This document shows, in pieces, positions 17,739-26,360 of a DNA stretch of 64,000 bases. The notes beneath the pieces were generated by a model that saw only the letters and a program-made list of their open reading frames with translations, was not told where the DNA came from and made no database searches. Position 1 is the first letter of the stretch; the number at the start of each line of letters is the position of its first letter. Both the position numbers and the translations under genes were made by a program. Source of the stretch: an uncultured Eudoraea sp. (lineage in GTDB: Bacteria > Bacteroidota > Bacteroidia > Flavobacteriales > Flavobacteriaceae); NCBI RefSeq assembly GCF_947490415.1, contig NZ_CANLGX010000001.1:682001-746000 (forward strand), given 5' to 3'.

Positions 17739-18793
17739 TATTTGGTATTATTCTTTTTCATATTCTTTATCAATTTACCCAAGTCTTTACCCTTCTTTTT
17801 CCTTTCTGCTGCACTTGATTCATAATGAATTCTTTCTTTTTTCATTTTGAGGAAATTCTCATAAGTTTGAGAATTCAATTCACCCCTGTCTAAGGCGCGC
17901 AATACCGAACACCCATCTTCGTTAGTGTGAGTGCAGTTATTGTATTTGCAATCTTGAGAAAGATTTAATACTTCGTCAAATGTCATTTCAAATCCTTCGG
18001 TAGCATCAGTTATTCCGATTTCCCTCATACCTGGATTGTCAATTAAAATCCCATGCTCAGATACAATTAATTCTCTGTGCGTAGTGACATGTTTACCACG
18101 ATCAATGTTTTCACTAATTTCACCCGTATACATTAATTCTTCACCTATCAACGTATTAATAAGAGTGGATTTTCCAACTCCTGAGGATCCTAATAAACAG
18201 AAGGTTTTTCCTTTGGCTAACTTGGAAATAACATCATCAATTCCTACTTTGGATTGGTTACTTAGAGGGATTATGGGAACGTTTTTTATTCTTTCTTGTA
18301 CCTGAATTAACAATTCTTCCAATTCCAGATTCTCGATTAAATCGATTTTACTCAGAATTATAAAAGGTTCAATGTTTGATGCATTGCAAATTGTCAAATA
18401 CCGTTCGAGCCGGTTGATGCTAAAATCTCTATTTACGGATTGAATAATTATCCCAACATCTATATTTACAGCAATAATCTGAGATTCACCTGACTTCCCA
18501 ACAGCCTTTCGTTCCAAAGTTGAATACCTAGGGAGAACAGCATGGATAAGTGCTTTATCTTCATCGTATTCGGAAATTGCAACCCAATCACCTACTGATG
18601 GTAATTCATTCTTATTAGTTATTGTAAATCTTAAGTTCCCAATAAGTTCACAATCAAATTCGTTTGATTCAGTTTTTACAGTATAACGATCCCGGTGTTC
18701 CAGGACAACTCTACCAATATCAAAGGAGTCAAGGTTTTGTTTCTTTCGATATTCTTCTAATTCATTATTATACCCTAAATCTTCGAGAGTCAT
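17735..18793 (-). CDS. rsgA: RsgA-type circularly permuted GTPase
   Basis: 352 residues from ATG 18793. A GTG at 18817 lies inside the R' box and is rejected as start. Layout: OB fold (DRYTVKTESNEFDCELIG), permuted G motifs with G4 LSKIDL, G5 and then G1 GSSGVGKSTLIN, G2 THRE, G3 DNPGMRE. The C-terminal zinc knuckle is CKYNNCTHTNEDGC. RsgA releases or checks the maturing 30S subunit. Most genomes have a housekeeping copy; the placement between two matching attC-like boxes suggests this is an extra copy carried as a cassette. Confidence 0.88.
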   Translation of the reverse strand: MTLEDLGYNNELEEYRKKQNLDSFDIGRVVLEHRDRYTVKTESNEFDCELIGNLRFTITNKNELPSVGDWVAISEYDEDKALIHAVLPRYSTLERKAVGKSGESQIIAVNIDVGIIIQSVNRDFSINRLERYLTICNASNIEPFIILSKIDLIENLELEELLIQVQERIKNVPIIPLSNQSKVGIDDVISKLAKGKTFCLLGSSGVGKSTLINTLIGEELMYTGEISENIDRGKHVTTHRELIVSEHGILIDNPGMREIGITDATEGFEMTFDEVLNLSQDCKYNNCTHTNEDGCSVLRALDRGELNSQTYENFLKMKKERIHYESSAAERKKKGKDLGKLIKNMKKNNTKY

Positions 18794-18811
18794 TTCTGTT
18801 TTTTTCTTATT

Positions 18812-18950
18812 AAGCACAACGGTCTCGTATAACTGTCAGTTATGGGTTTTAATTTACTAATTTTTGGTTAAGCACAGGCTTTAGCAATTCCAAGTGGATT
18901 CGGACGAAGTGGAATCCGCCGTAATTGTGGTTATACATTGTTGTAAACTG
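18812..18950 (-). other. attC-like site behind the NTF2-like lipoprotein gene
   Basis: Minus strand: CAGTTTACAAC (R''), AATGTATAACCACAATTACGG arm beginning (first 20 bases shared with site 19453), then CTGACAGTTATACGAGA and CCGTTGTGCTT (R'). The arms TGTATAACC and AGTTATAC pair. R'' does not match the box in front of its own gene beyond GTTGT. Confidence 0.65.
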
Positions 18951-18954
18951 TTTT

Positions 18955-19434
18955 TTACTTTTTTTCTGGTTTATAAACATCTCGGAAAATCCTCCACTTA
19001 TCTTTTTCTTTTTTCCAGACCAATAAGCATTCACCCTTACCTCTAGGTGTACCATCGCTATGAAAAAACTCAACGTATGCATCCTCGATTATGATATTTT
19101 CATTCCCCCATAAATTAATTATTCTGAATTTAATTCCAGTTATACTATCTCGTGTCATCTCGTATACCTCTTTCACAATATTATCTCTGCCAGAATAAGC
19201 ACCAATTATTTTTGTGTCCAAAGTGTAAATGTCTCCAACAGCTATGGAATCTCCAATTTTTAATGCATCTTCAAATTCTTTGCTTCTTTGTTCAACAATT
19301 TTTGTTGCAGCTTCTATATCAAAATTACTATTGTTATTATTTTGAATTGAACTCGCTTCTGATTTTTCAGCGTTGTTTTTACATGACATATTAGCGAGTA
19401 TTAATATGGCAAAAAATATTTTTACTGTTTTCAT
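18955..19434 (-). CDS. Lipoprotein with NTF2/DUF4440-like domain
   Basis: 159 residues from ATG 19434, which opens MKTVKIFFAILILANMSC, a lipoprotein signal with Cys18 (lipobox ANMSC). The frame upstream of it starts in a recombination site. The mature domain (AATKIVEQRSKEFEDALKIG, YTLDTKIIGAYSGRDNI, ending CLLVWKKEKDKWRIFRDVY) follows the cone-shaped SnoaL/DUF4440 fold: long first helix and a last strand with WKI/RIFRD. Such proteins act as small enzymes or binding pockets; no catalytic assignment is possible. Confidence 0.75.
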   Translation of the reverse strand: MKTVKIFFAILILANMSCKNNAEKSEASSIQNNNNSNFDIEAATKIVEQRSKEFEDALKIGDSIAVGDIYTLDTKIIGAYSGRDNIVKEVYEMTRDSITGIKFRIINLWGNENIIIEDAYVEFFHSDGTPRGKGECLLVWKKEKDKWRIFRDVYKPEKK

Positions 19435-19452
19435 GTGTATTGGTTTTAAATT

Positions 19453-19592
19453 ACCCACAACGGTCTTGTATAACCGTCAGTTACGGGTTATAATTTACGT
19501 TTTTTTCAGTTGTGGGAGTTGTTGATTTGTAGTACAATTCATTCGATTATCCATCTACCGCCGTTATTGCGGTTATACATTGTTGTGCATAG
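19453..19592 (-). other. attC-like site behind the gene at 19601
   Basis: Minus strand: CTATGCACAAC (R''), AATGTATAACCGCAATAACGG arm (first half), then CCCGTAACTGACGGTTATAC, AAGA and CCGTTGTGGGT (R'). Clear pairing of TGTATAACCG with CGGTTATAC. Reverse complement of R'' (GTTGTGCATAGTAT) matches 12 of 14 bases of the box before the same gene. Confidence 0.74.
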
Positions 19593-19600
19593 TATTTTAT

Positions 19601-20092
19601 TTACTGGGTATTCTTAAAAGTATCTTCAAAAATTTTTTTCCATTCCCCATTAACCAATTGTTCCCCATATTCTTGAAAGCCTCCCTCTTGAGTTCTGCTG
19701 AAAAAAAATCTAGTCTTTTCATCTCTCCACACGATGAGCTGTCCATCCTTGTATTCCGCAGGATATCTAGCGGCGCCTCCTTTAGAAAATCGGTAGTAGT
19801 AGTATTTTTGGTCTTTTTCATCGTAATTGATTATCGTATGAAGTTGCAAAAACTCGGTATTCAACTCAATTACCAAAATACTCTTGTCTAGGTCATAGGA
19901 AATGTTTTCGTACGCTGAACCTTGTCTGGCAACAACCCCATTTTCATAAACTTTTGTCGTACCAACCCATTCTCCAATCATGAAGTTTAGTTGTTCCATC
20001 TTTTCTTGCTTTAGGTTTTGGGCGAACACTGAATTATGCAGAAAAATTAGAACAATAAAATAAAAGTATTTAGAAGCTTTTCGATATCTCAT
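19601..20092 (-). CDS. Exported lipocalin/DUF1579-like protein
   Basis: 163 residues from ATG 20092 (MRYRKASKYFYFIVLIFLH, signal peptide, cut near VFAQ). A GTG eight codons upstream is inside the R' box and is not used. The mature part begins LNFMIGEWVGTTKVYENG, then alternating strands ending GEQLVNGEWKKIFEDTF. The xxIGEWxG opening is typical of DUF1579 and similar small beta-barrels that may bind a ligand. Exact family uncertain. A single-gene unit with matching boxes on both sides. Confidence 0.68.
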   Translation of the reverse strand: MRYRKASKYFYFIVLIFLHNSVFAQNLKQEKMEQLNFMIGEWVGTTKVYENGVVARQGSAYENISYDLDKSILVIELNTEFLQLHTIINYDEKDQKYYYYRFSKGGAARYPAEYKDGQLIVWRDEKTRFFFSRTQEGGFQEYGEQLVNGEWKKIFEDTFKNTQ

Positions 20093-20109
20093 ACTTGTTC
20101 GTTTAATAT

Positions 20110-20244
20110 TAAGCACAACTCGTTGTATGAATACTAATATACCCCAATATCCCTAAAACTTCCCGGGTAAGTATCCCTTTTGGGAATTTATCCCATTATC
20201 ATAATTCAGTTTGCTGGATTTTGCAAGACTCGTTACATAAAACA
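20110..20244 (-). repeat. Array-start block, copy A
   Basis: About 130 bases nearly repeated at 36502-36628. Shared segments include ACTCGTT, TACTAATAT, TCCC(T/A)ATA-type runs, CCCTTTT and TTTATCCCATTATCATAATTC. On the minus strand it ends at the box (GAGTTGTGCTTAAT) that opens the first unit of the 20.1-9.7 kb run. It holds weak similarity to the recombinase tail (ITREYYGKIL region), so it may be a decayed recombinase end. Confidence 0.6.
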
Positions 20245-20355
20245 ATCAACATTCATTTTACGTAAAGTACGAACTAAAAAGAGGCGAAAATAGGCCTGGT
20301 CGTAAACGTGTTTGTAAACTTTAGAAACAAAAAAGGAGGTATATTTTTGTAACTT

Positions 20356-20423
20356 CCACTCCGCCTTCACTACGTTGCTGTGGACAGGCTGGGCTAGTTT
20401 GCTTCGCTCCTGGATCAGAGAAA
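20356..20423. repeat. GC-rich dispersed repeat, copy a
   Basis: Contains CGCCTTCACTACGTTGCTG, GGACAGGCTGGGCTAG and TTCGCTCC. Related sequences are at 46688-46760 and 57661-57736. No gene is supported between 20245 and 20654. Confidence 0.6.
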
Positions 20424-20654
20424 CTAACTTATTCTTAACCAGATATTTGACAGCAAATAGCCTCTTCGGTTTTTATTGAATTGACATGACCAATATCATT
20501 TACATTGGTTAATCTAAATCCTATATTTTGAAATTAGATAACCACCACATATATACAAAATAGGCTTCTAAAAATATAATTTGCTTTAGTAAGGTATCAT
20601 CCTCCCTTTCTGAGGTTAATAGTCAAAAGCAGGATTAATTAAATACCATTAACC

Positions 20655-21065
20655 ATGATTACAACAAGAGATCGTCATGAGGTGGAGATGGAAATGAAAG
20701 AAACATTAGGATTGGTGCCTGGTTTCTTTAAAAGTATCCCTGATCAATACCTCGACTACGAATGGCAAATGTTCAAAAAACTTGAATTGGGAGAAACACT
20801 AATCCCAAATAAGTACAAAGAACTTATGGGCATCGCAATTCATGCGGAGACTAAGTGTGCTTATTGCACTTTATTTCACACAGAAGCAGCAAAACTTTTT
20901 GGTGCTACCGAAGAAGAAATACAGGAAGCTGTGCATTTTGCTAAGATGAGTGTTGGCTGGAGTGTTTATCTAAACGGCATGAGAACAGATTATGAAGAGT
21001 TTGCCAATGAGTTTACTCGAATTGGGGCTTTTCTTAAAACTAAACAACTCACCAATGCAAATTAA
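20655..21065 (+). CDS. Carboxymuconolactone decarboxylase family (AhpD-like) protein
   Basis: 136 residues. ELMGIAIHAETKCAYCTLFHTEAAKLFGATEEEIQEAV is the AhpD/CMD core, with the redox pair C-A-Y-C and the following His three residues after the second Cys. LVPGFFKSIPDQYLDYEW at the N-terminus is common in this subgroup. AhpD-like proteins act as disulfide reductases in peroxide defence; that activity is inferred from the CxxC-x3-H motif. It overlaps the next small gene, which suggests a two-gene operon. Confidence 0.88.
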   Translation: MITTRDRHEVEMEMKETLGLVPGFFKSIPDQYLDYEWQMFKKLELGETLIPNKYKELMGIAIHAETKCAYCTLFHTEAAKLFGATEEEIQEAVHFAKMSVGWSVYLNGMRTDYEEFANEFTRIGAFLKTKQLTNAN

Positions 21066-21255
21066 AAAAGGACAAAGAAACATTTTTCAGATTACATTAA
21101 CGGGATATGAACTAGCGACCTTAATATCATCGGCCAGATGGATTGTTGATGGAGCTAAAGGCGAATTAACTTTGGAAGCTGCTAATAATCTTAAACAACT
21201 ATTGGACAACTATGATAACGAAGCAAAAAAGCTGTATAGCCAATCCTCTTCGTGA
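21055..21255 (+). CDS. Small hypothetical protein coupled to the AhpD-like gene
   Basis: 66 residues. I chose ATG 21055 (MQIKKGQRNIFQITLTGYEL), which overlaps the end of the upstream gene by 11 bases, consistent with translational coupling. The frame is open further upstream but inside that gene. The sequence is helical, without signals or motifs (SARWIVDGAKGELTLEAANN). Function unknown; possibly a partner of the AhpD-like protein. Confidence 0.55.
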   Translation: MQIKKGQRNIFQITLTGYELATLISSARWIVDGAKGELTLEAANNLKQLLDNYDNEAKKLYSQSSS

Positions 21256-21497
21256 ATAAGATCCATTTAAAAGTTGCCAAAGATTTCATGTAAACCTGAA
21301 TTTTATATTCCAAATTAAGAAAGAGATGTTTCCTTTTAAAAATTTGTAGGCAGATGCCAGAAAAATTCTGGTGTCTGTTTTTTTATTGGGATGCCTTTTT
21401 CTTCTATCCTTAATGATAAATAATATTTGCAAAATTATCCAATAGTATATTAATTATCACAGTATCCTAATGACCCAAATCATTTACTCCCCTGGTT

Positions 21498-21967
21498 GTG
21501 GCCTCTATCTTTATCCTTGCCATAACGTTTATTGAAATAGTGACTAAATACAACGCTGGTGAAAGCACTAAAAAATGGTTCAAAACCACAGCACTGTTCC
21601 TTTCAGGATTGATCCTCTTTCAAAGTTGTTCCGCATATAAAACTCCTGTAACCCTTGAACAGGCCGTTCAGGAAAAGAAAAAATAAAAATTATTACTACA
21701 ACCAATGATGCTTTTAAATACAACTTCATTGTATTTGAAGATGGTCAGTTTTATGGTGTAAAGGTTGACTATGATACAAGAGAGAATGTAAAATTTCCAA
21801 TTAATAAGGAGGAAGTGTATGAAGTACTACTCAAAAAAGGAGGATTTTCTACCTGGCCTACTTGGGCATGGATTGTTTTTGGAGTATTAGGAGTAGGAGT
21901 AATTTTAGGAATTATTTATTTAATCGCAGCGGCTACTTGCTGTGACATTTCCTGGATAAATGATTGA
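21498..21967 (+). pseudogene. Broken lipoprotein, relative of the gene at 765-1166
   Basis: KKWFKTTALFLSGLILFQSC is the lipoprotein signal, then AYKTPVTLEQAVQEKKK and a stop at 21684-21686. One frame over, the protein continues as ITTTNDAFKYNFIVFEDGQFYGVK to a membrane helix (WIVFGVLGVGVILGIIYLI) and stop at 21965-21967. The break is a one-base change in a run of A (21678-21683). A second A-run near 21560 also seems one base short relative to GTGAAAGCACTAAAA, the likely old start. Two homopolymer frameshifts, unless these are sequencing errors. Confidence 0.65.
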
Positions 21968-22082
21968 AGTCATAAAATTCCTAAGGAAATTTAATAGGTA
22001 GACATAAAATGAATGTTGTTTGATCTATGTGTCAAGTCTTATGATTTCCACTAAAACGAATTAACAATATTTAATAATTCAG

Positions 22083-22104
22083 TACCTTAGGAAGAACAAC
22101 TAAC
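22083..22104 (+). promoter_or_regulatory. Conserved leader of a DUF6090 remnant
   Basis: TACCTTAGGAAGAACAACTA, same block as at 5148 and 39868, 13 bases before the start of the truncated copy. Confidence 0.4.
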
Positions 22105-22116
22105 TGATTCCTTCAC

Positions 22117-22209
22117 ATGATCAACTTTTTTAGGCGTATAAGACAGAATCTGATCGCCAATAACAAGGTATCTAAATATTTACTATATGCTGTTAGGGAG
22201 ATTGTTTAG
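22117..22209 (+). pseudogene. DUF6090 remnant, N-terminal 30 codons only
   Basis: MINFFRRIRQNLIANNK, then SKYLLYAVREIV and TAG. The sequence then ends within 10 bases of the stop codon of the convergent TPR gene, so the rest was deleted, probably when the two loci were joined. Confidence 0.75.
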
Positions 22210-22216
22210 GAGGGGA

Positions 22217-24298
22217 TTAGTTATGCCAGAATTTTAAGATTTTTTGGAAGGCCTCTGACTTGTGATATGGTTTAAAAAGCAGGTCGTTTTGAAAGGTTGA
22301 ACTGGTAAATCGTTTCCCAGAACTAACGGCTTTTAATAAATTATCCATGGCTTTTTCCTCATCGCCTGCCATGGCATAATATTGAGAAAGCGCATAATCG
22401 ACATTCCCAAATTGATATTTAGTCCGTAAGGTGTTCAAGTAAGCTAACATTTCCAGGGCCTTGTCTTGTTTCCCGTTCTGGTAATACGTCATGGCCAAAT
22501 AAGAGGCATTTGAAATTTCATCAATGCTCTGCGTTATTAAGCTTTTCAATAAGGGCTCTGCCCCGAGATAGTCTTTCTTATAAAAAATGGTTTCGGCCTG
22601 CAATTCTTTCTCAGATTGTGTAAGGTCGTTTGCTTTTGTATTAAAATTTTTCAACAATCGATCAAGATAGTTTTCCGCTGTCTTGGTCTTTCCTAGCTTC
22701 ATATATTCCAATCCTGTTTGGAACATCATGATCTCCCAAAATTCTATTCGCCCTAAGAGGCGAATTTGCTCTATAAGGTTCATCACTGCATTAGTATCAC
22801 CATTTAAGACATAAGCCTTCATTAGGGCCTCCTTTATCCATTCATTACCTGCAGTCCGGGAATAAGGCTCCAGTAATTCTATAGTTTCATCAGTCTTACC
22901 TAAAGTCAAGTTGGCCATGCCCTTTACAAAATACCGATATTGGCAGGAAATACAATTATCAAGGTCAAAATCCTTCATATTAAGCGCGGTATAGATGCTA
23001 TCAACATCCTGAGGCCTATTGACAAATTGCAGTGCCAAGACCATAGTACTTAGGTTTATTTCCAAATCTATCGGAACCTTATTGTATTCTTCCTTATAGG
23101 TTTTATAGGCCGTTTTATTGTCTCCCCTTAAACAAGCTTCATAATGATTAATTATATTCAACTGTTCTTTTTTGGTCACCGTTTCACTTGTCAAAACCTT
23201 CAACAATGAATCAGCCACAGCAAATTGGTCGCGATTGTAATAATAGGCTACACGATCTATTTTGGGCTTAAAAAAACTACTGTCTGCCGCAATGGCTTCA
23301 TTAAGATATTTTAACTCTTCTGACGATTGCAATTGTGAAAGGGCGCTGCTTTCCAACCATAATTTATAAGCCTTAAAATTCGGAGGTGTTTCTTCATTTA
23401 ACAATATGGTTTTGCCTTTAGAAAGGAGATAACCCAAAATCTGTTGCTTTGCGGCCTCAATGCAATCCAGTGGGCTCTTGGGATCACATTCCGTCACCTC
23501 AAAAGAGATCAATGTTTTATCCATAGTTCCATTTAGTACGGAACATTGCAACAAGAGTTTATCATTATTAAGATAATAGGCCCCGGTAACTACTTTTGTA
23601 GGATTTAAATATTCCTTAAGTACGCCATTTTCAATGCTGGGAACAAAAGAGGCCTTTAAAACTTTGGTATAATCATCAACAATTTGGGGAGAGATCACCT
23701 GACCCAATTTATTCTGTGTAATTCCATGCATGATCCAATCCACCGCCATTCTTCCTATAACCTCTAAATCTGGCTCTGTGGTGTTATTTTCAAATTTTAA
23801 AACGGCTATCCTGTTATTCCCATTTGCTTCGTCTTTTTCAAACACTAAGGCGCTTATATTATCTTCATTCAAAAAGTTTGCTTTCACAATAAGTGTGGCC
23901 GAAAAAACAGCAAGTAAGGAAATAACAAAAAGTGCAGTAAAATATATTTTCTGAAAAGGACTGTAAAAATGGATTCCCGGAAGATGTATTTTCCTTTTCT
24001 TTACTTCCATATCCCCTGATCTGGAGGAGACGCTTTTAGAATTAAATTTGAGGTCTTTTCTTCGGCTTAACTTTGATTCCAGAGGTTTTAACCGATATTT
24101 CCAAAGCAAATAAATATAAAATGGAAATCCTAATAACAAGACCAGGAGCAAATAAGTCATGGATATTTTGGGTAATCCAAAAGGTTCCCAGATTACCGAT
24201 AACACCTGAATAAGTACCCAACTGGAAACAATATAGATCGAAAGGTTTTTAAACACCTCTTTTTCATGACATTCCTTAAAAAATTCTTTTAAATTCAT
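22217..24298 (-). CDS. Membrane-anchored TPR protein
   Basis: 693 residues. Two N-terminal membrane segments (LSIYIVSSWVLIQVLSVIW, YLLLVLLLGFPFYIYLLW) and a third near 113-135 (FTALFVISLLAVFSATLIV). A FlgO/TolB-like domain follows (NRIAVLKFENNTTEPDLEVIGRM-type block, about 165-300), then TPR helices to the end (GNVDYALSQYYAMAGDEEKAMDNLLK). This is the layout of Bacteroidota relatives of cyclase/TPR sensors, here without the cyclase domain; compare 28751. Probably a signalling scaffold; ligand unknown. Confidence 0.78.
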   Translation of the reverse strand: MNLKEFFKECHEKEVFKNLSIYIVSSWVLIQVLSVIWEPFGLPKISMTYLLLVLLLGFPFYIYLLWKYRLKPLESKLSRRKDLKFNSKSVSSRSGDMEVKKRKIHLPGIHFYSPFQKIYFTALFVISLLAVFSATLIVKANFLNEDNISALVFEKDEANGNNRIAVLKFENNTTEPDLEVIGRMAVDWIMHGITQNKLGQVISPQIVDDYTKVLKASFVPSIENGVLKEYLNPTKVVTGAYYLNNDKLLLQCSVLNGTMDKTLISFEVTECDPKSPLDCIEAAKQQILGYLLSKGKTILLNEETPPNFKAYKLWLESSALSQLQSSEELKYLNEAIAADSSFFKPKIDRVAYYYNRDQFAVADSLLKVLTSETVTKKEQLNIINHYEACLRGDNKTAYKTYKEEYNKVPIDLEINLSTMVLALQFVNRPQDVDSIYTALNMKDFDLDNCISCQYRYFVKGMANLTLGKTDETIELLEPYSRTAGNEWIKEALMKAYVLNGDTNAVMNLIEQIRLLGRIEFWEIMMFQTGLEYMKLGKTKTAENYLDRLLKNFNTKANDLTQSEKELQAETIFYKKDYLGAEPLLKSLITQSIDEISNASYLAMTYYQNGKQDKALEMLAYLNTLRTKYQFGNVDYALSQYYAMAGDEEKAMDNLLKAVSSGKRFTSSTFQNDLLFKPYHKSEAFQKILKFWHN

Positions 24299-24685
24299 TG
24301 ACTACTATGTATAACACGGACATGATTTGAAGATCCCTCTCAATGACCATGCACCCTGGGTTCCAAGATAAGAATAAATTGAGAAGAAGAGATTTACATT
24401 AATAATTTGTTTCGAAGGAGAAGACTATCTTAACCAACCCTCTGTTCCATAAATTCCAAAATACAAGTTCCAAATTCCAAAAGAGTGGGTACGCCAATAA
24501 TTTATTGGAATTTGTCATTTGCTATTTGGTGCTTACGACTACCTCAACCATACTTTCCTGTCCAGGATCTCATATTGAACGGCTTCATAAATATACCTGA
24601 ATGTGTAAGGCTGATCTAGGCAAAATTCAAAGCTGCGGGCGACGCCTAACAAATCCTTAGCAGAAATCATGAATTAATTATTTGC
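24299..24685. other. Gene-free stretch
   Basis: No supported coding frame. It contains TTCCAAATTCC and GGAATTTG as loose inverted repeats around 24460-24525. Otherwise nothing recognised. Confidence 0.3.
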
Positions 24686-24799
24686 GTACCTTGTTAAGGA
24701 AACCACCGACCACTACTACACATGATCAACTTCTTTAGAGGACAGAGCGTGTATCGTAAGAGACAAATTGTTCCGCCGGACCAATTTAGCAGCACATAG
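24686..24799 (+). pseudogene. DUF6090 leader and start remnant
   Basis: Leader GTACCTTGTTAAGGAAACC at 24686, then ATG 24722 opening MINFFRG and leaving the family sequence until TAG at 24797. It lies directly before a second, longer DUF6090 remnant, so two copies were stacked here. Confidence 0.5.
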
Positions 24800-24856
24800 G
24801 GGCCAGATATAGCGTGTGGATAGCAGCCTGCCGCGCCGGCGTTTAAAGCAAAAACT

Positions 24857-25185
24857 ATGATTAATTTTTTAGGCGAGTTAGACAAAAACTTGCAGACGAT
24901 AACCAGACCTCCGCTAAGGCTTCGGCTGGTATGAAAACAGAAAAATACCTTAGTTATGCCATTGGAGAGATTTTATTGGTGGTTATTGGGATTCTGATTG
25001 TGTTGAGTATTAATGATTGGAATGAGGAAAGGAAAGAAAAATCTGAAAGAGATTATGTTATTCATGAATTATTAGCTGAGTACCCAGATAATCTAGTAAT
25101 ACTCAGATGATGTGTTGAGAAAAATAAGGGATCTTTAAGTCAAATGGATGCTATGTTCATTGATTTTAAAACAATGCAATACTAA
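24857..25185 (+). pseudogene. DUF6090 remnant with frameshift and stop
   Basis: The first codons MINF are followed by a one-base loss in a T run. In the shifted frame the family continues as FRRVRQKLADDNQ, TEKYLSYAIGEILLVVIG and INDWNEERKEKSERDY. A TGA at 25108-25110 interrupts it, and more in-frame codons run to TAA at 25183. Between DDNQ and TEKYL sits SAKASAG, encoded by a palindrome-like CTCCGCTAAGGCTTCGG, an insertion not present in other copies. Most of the C-terminal domain is absent. Confidence 0.7.
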
Positions 25186-25328
25186 CTTGTTGTATTTCAT
25201 TCTATTTTCAACTGCAGGGCAATCAGATCGCCAAAGGCACTGAGGAGTTGACAAATATCATGTTTTATGGAACTTTATTTAGGGATCTTTGGGCCGTTTT
25301 AGTACTCCCAATAATTTTAAAACTAGTT

Positions 25329-26231
25329 ATGGAATTAATGAAGAAGATTGCAATCTGGCTTGGGCTAAGTATCCTGATGATGATTTTATGGGGAGTAGGT
25401 TTGATGATTGGGAATTTGATTTTTCCGAGTAATCTCATGGAAATGGAAACGGATAGCGATGGTGCTGCAGGATTCATTTTCTTTTTGGTAAGTGCACTTA
25501 ATGCCGGGATTATACTTAAACTAATTTACAAAGCCCGTTATACGGGCTGGAAGCTGGCGGGTCTTGCCTTCCTGGTTTCCTTTGGGATCCAGTATTTCAT
25601 GTCCCAAATTGAGACTGTTTGGTTTAATGATAGTCTTGGTTTGCCCGGCAATGGTATTGCGGCTATCGTTCTTGGAGGAGCATTTACCCTTGTTACTTTT
25701 ACAGTGATTGCCATAATGATCACAGGCAAATTTAAAACTGAGCCCGACAAAAGCAATAATACTCCTGGTTTTAGATTTAGTGTCAAAAAGATACTATTAC
25801 TTTCGGTGGTCATTTGGCCATTGATCTATTTTGCCTTCGGCTATTTTGTTGCCTGGCAATTTGCAGAAGTTCGCCTCCTTTACTCCGGGACCAGAGAGAT
25901 AGATTCGTTTAAGGAGATCATGAAGGGAAATTTCCAATCCGGACTTTATCTGTTTCAGATCTTTAGGGGGTTTTTATGGGTTTTTATTGGTATCCTGGTT
26001 TTGAAGATGGCCAGGGGGGCCAAGATCTCGAAAGGTATACTACTGGGGCTTTTATTTACTATCCTTGGCAGCAGCGGATTATTGCTCCCCAATCCTATCA
26101 TGCCCGAAATGGTGCGGATAGCGCATCTTCTTGAAACAAGCACATCCAGCTTTATTTGGGGGTTTATCATTGCGTGGACGCTGTGGCAGCCGGTACCGGG
26201 AACAGAAATGGAAAATAATGAAACAGAATAG
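25329..26231 (+). CDS. Polytopic membrane protein of unknown function
   Basis: 300 residues from ATG 25329 (MELMKKIAIWLGLSILMM). An in-frame ATG at 25248 adds a 27-residue hydrophobic stretch and cannot be excluded. About eight membrane segments are seen (IAIWLGLSILMMILWGVGLMI, ALNAGIILKLIY, IAAIVLGGAFTLVTFTVIAIM, LLLSVVIWPLIYFAFGYFVA, FLWVFIGILVLKM, LLGLLFTILGSSGLLL, FIWGFIIAWTLW). A loop with ETVWFNDSLGLPGNG lies between helices. No family recognised. Confidence 0.65.
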   Translation: MELMKKIAIWLGLSILMMILWGVGLMIGNLIFPSNLMEMETDSDGAAGFIFFLVSALNAGIILKLIYKARYTGWKLAGLAFLVSFGIQYFMSQIETVWFNDSLGLPGNGIAAIVLGGAFTLVTFTVIAIMITGKFKTEPDKSNNTPGFRFSVKKILLLSVVIWPLIYFAFGYFVAWQFAEVRLLYSGTREIDSFKEIMKGNFQSGLYLFQIFRGFLWVFIGILVLKMARGAKISKGILLGLLFTILGSSGLLLPNPIMPEMVRIAHLLETSTSSFIWGFIIAWTLWQPVPGTEMENNETE

Positions 26232-26360
26232 GTTTTAAATACTACACAGGTTATCGCCAGGGTTTTTCACCAGTTCGTGATCCCTCCCCTACTTCATTAC
26301 ATTTTGGAGGATACACCCGTTCACTAAAATCATACACTGAATATTTTTTAACGCTCCGAC

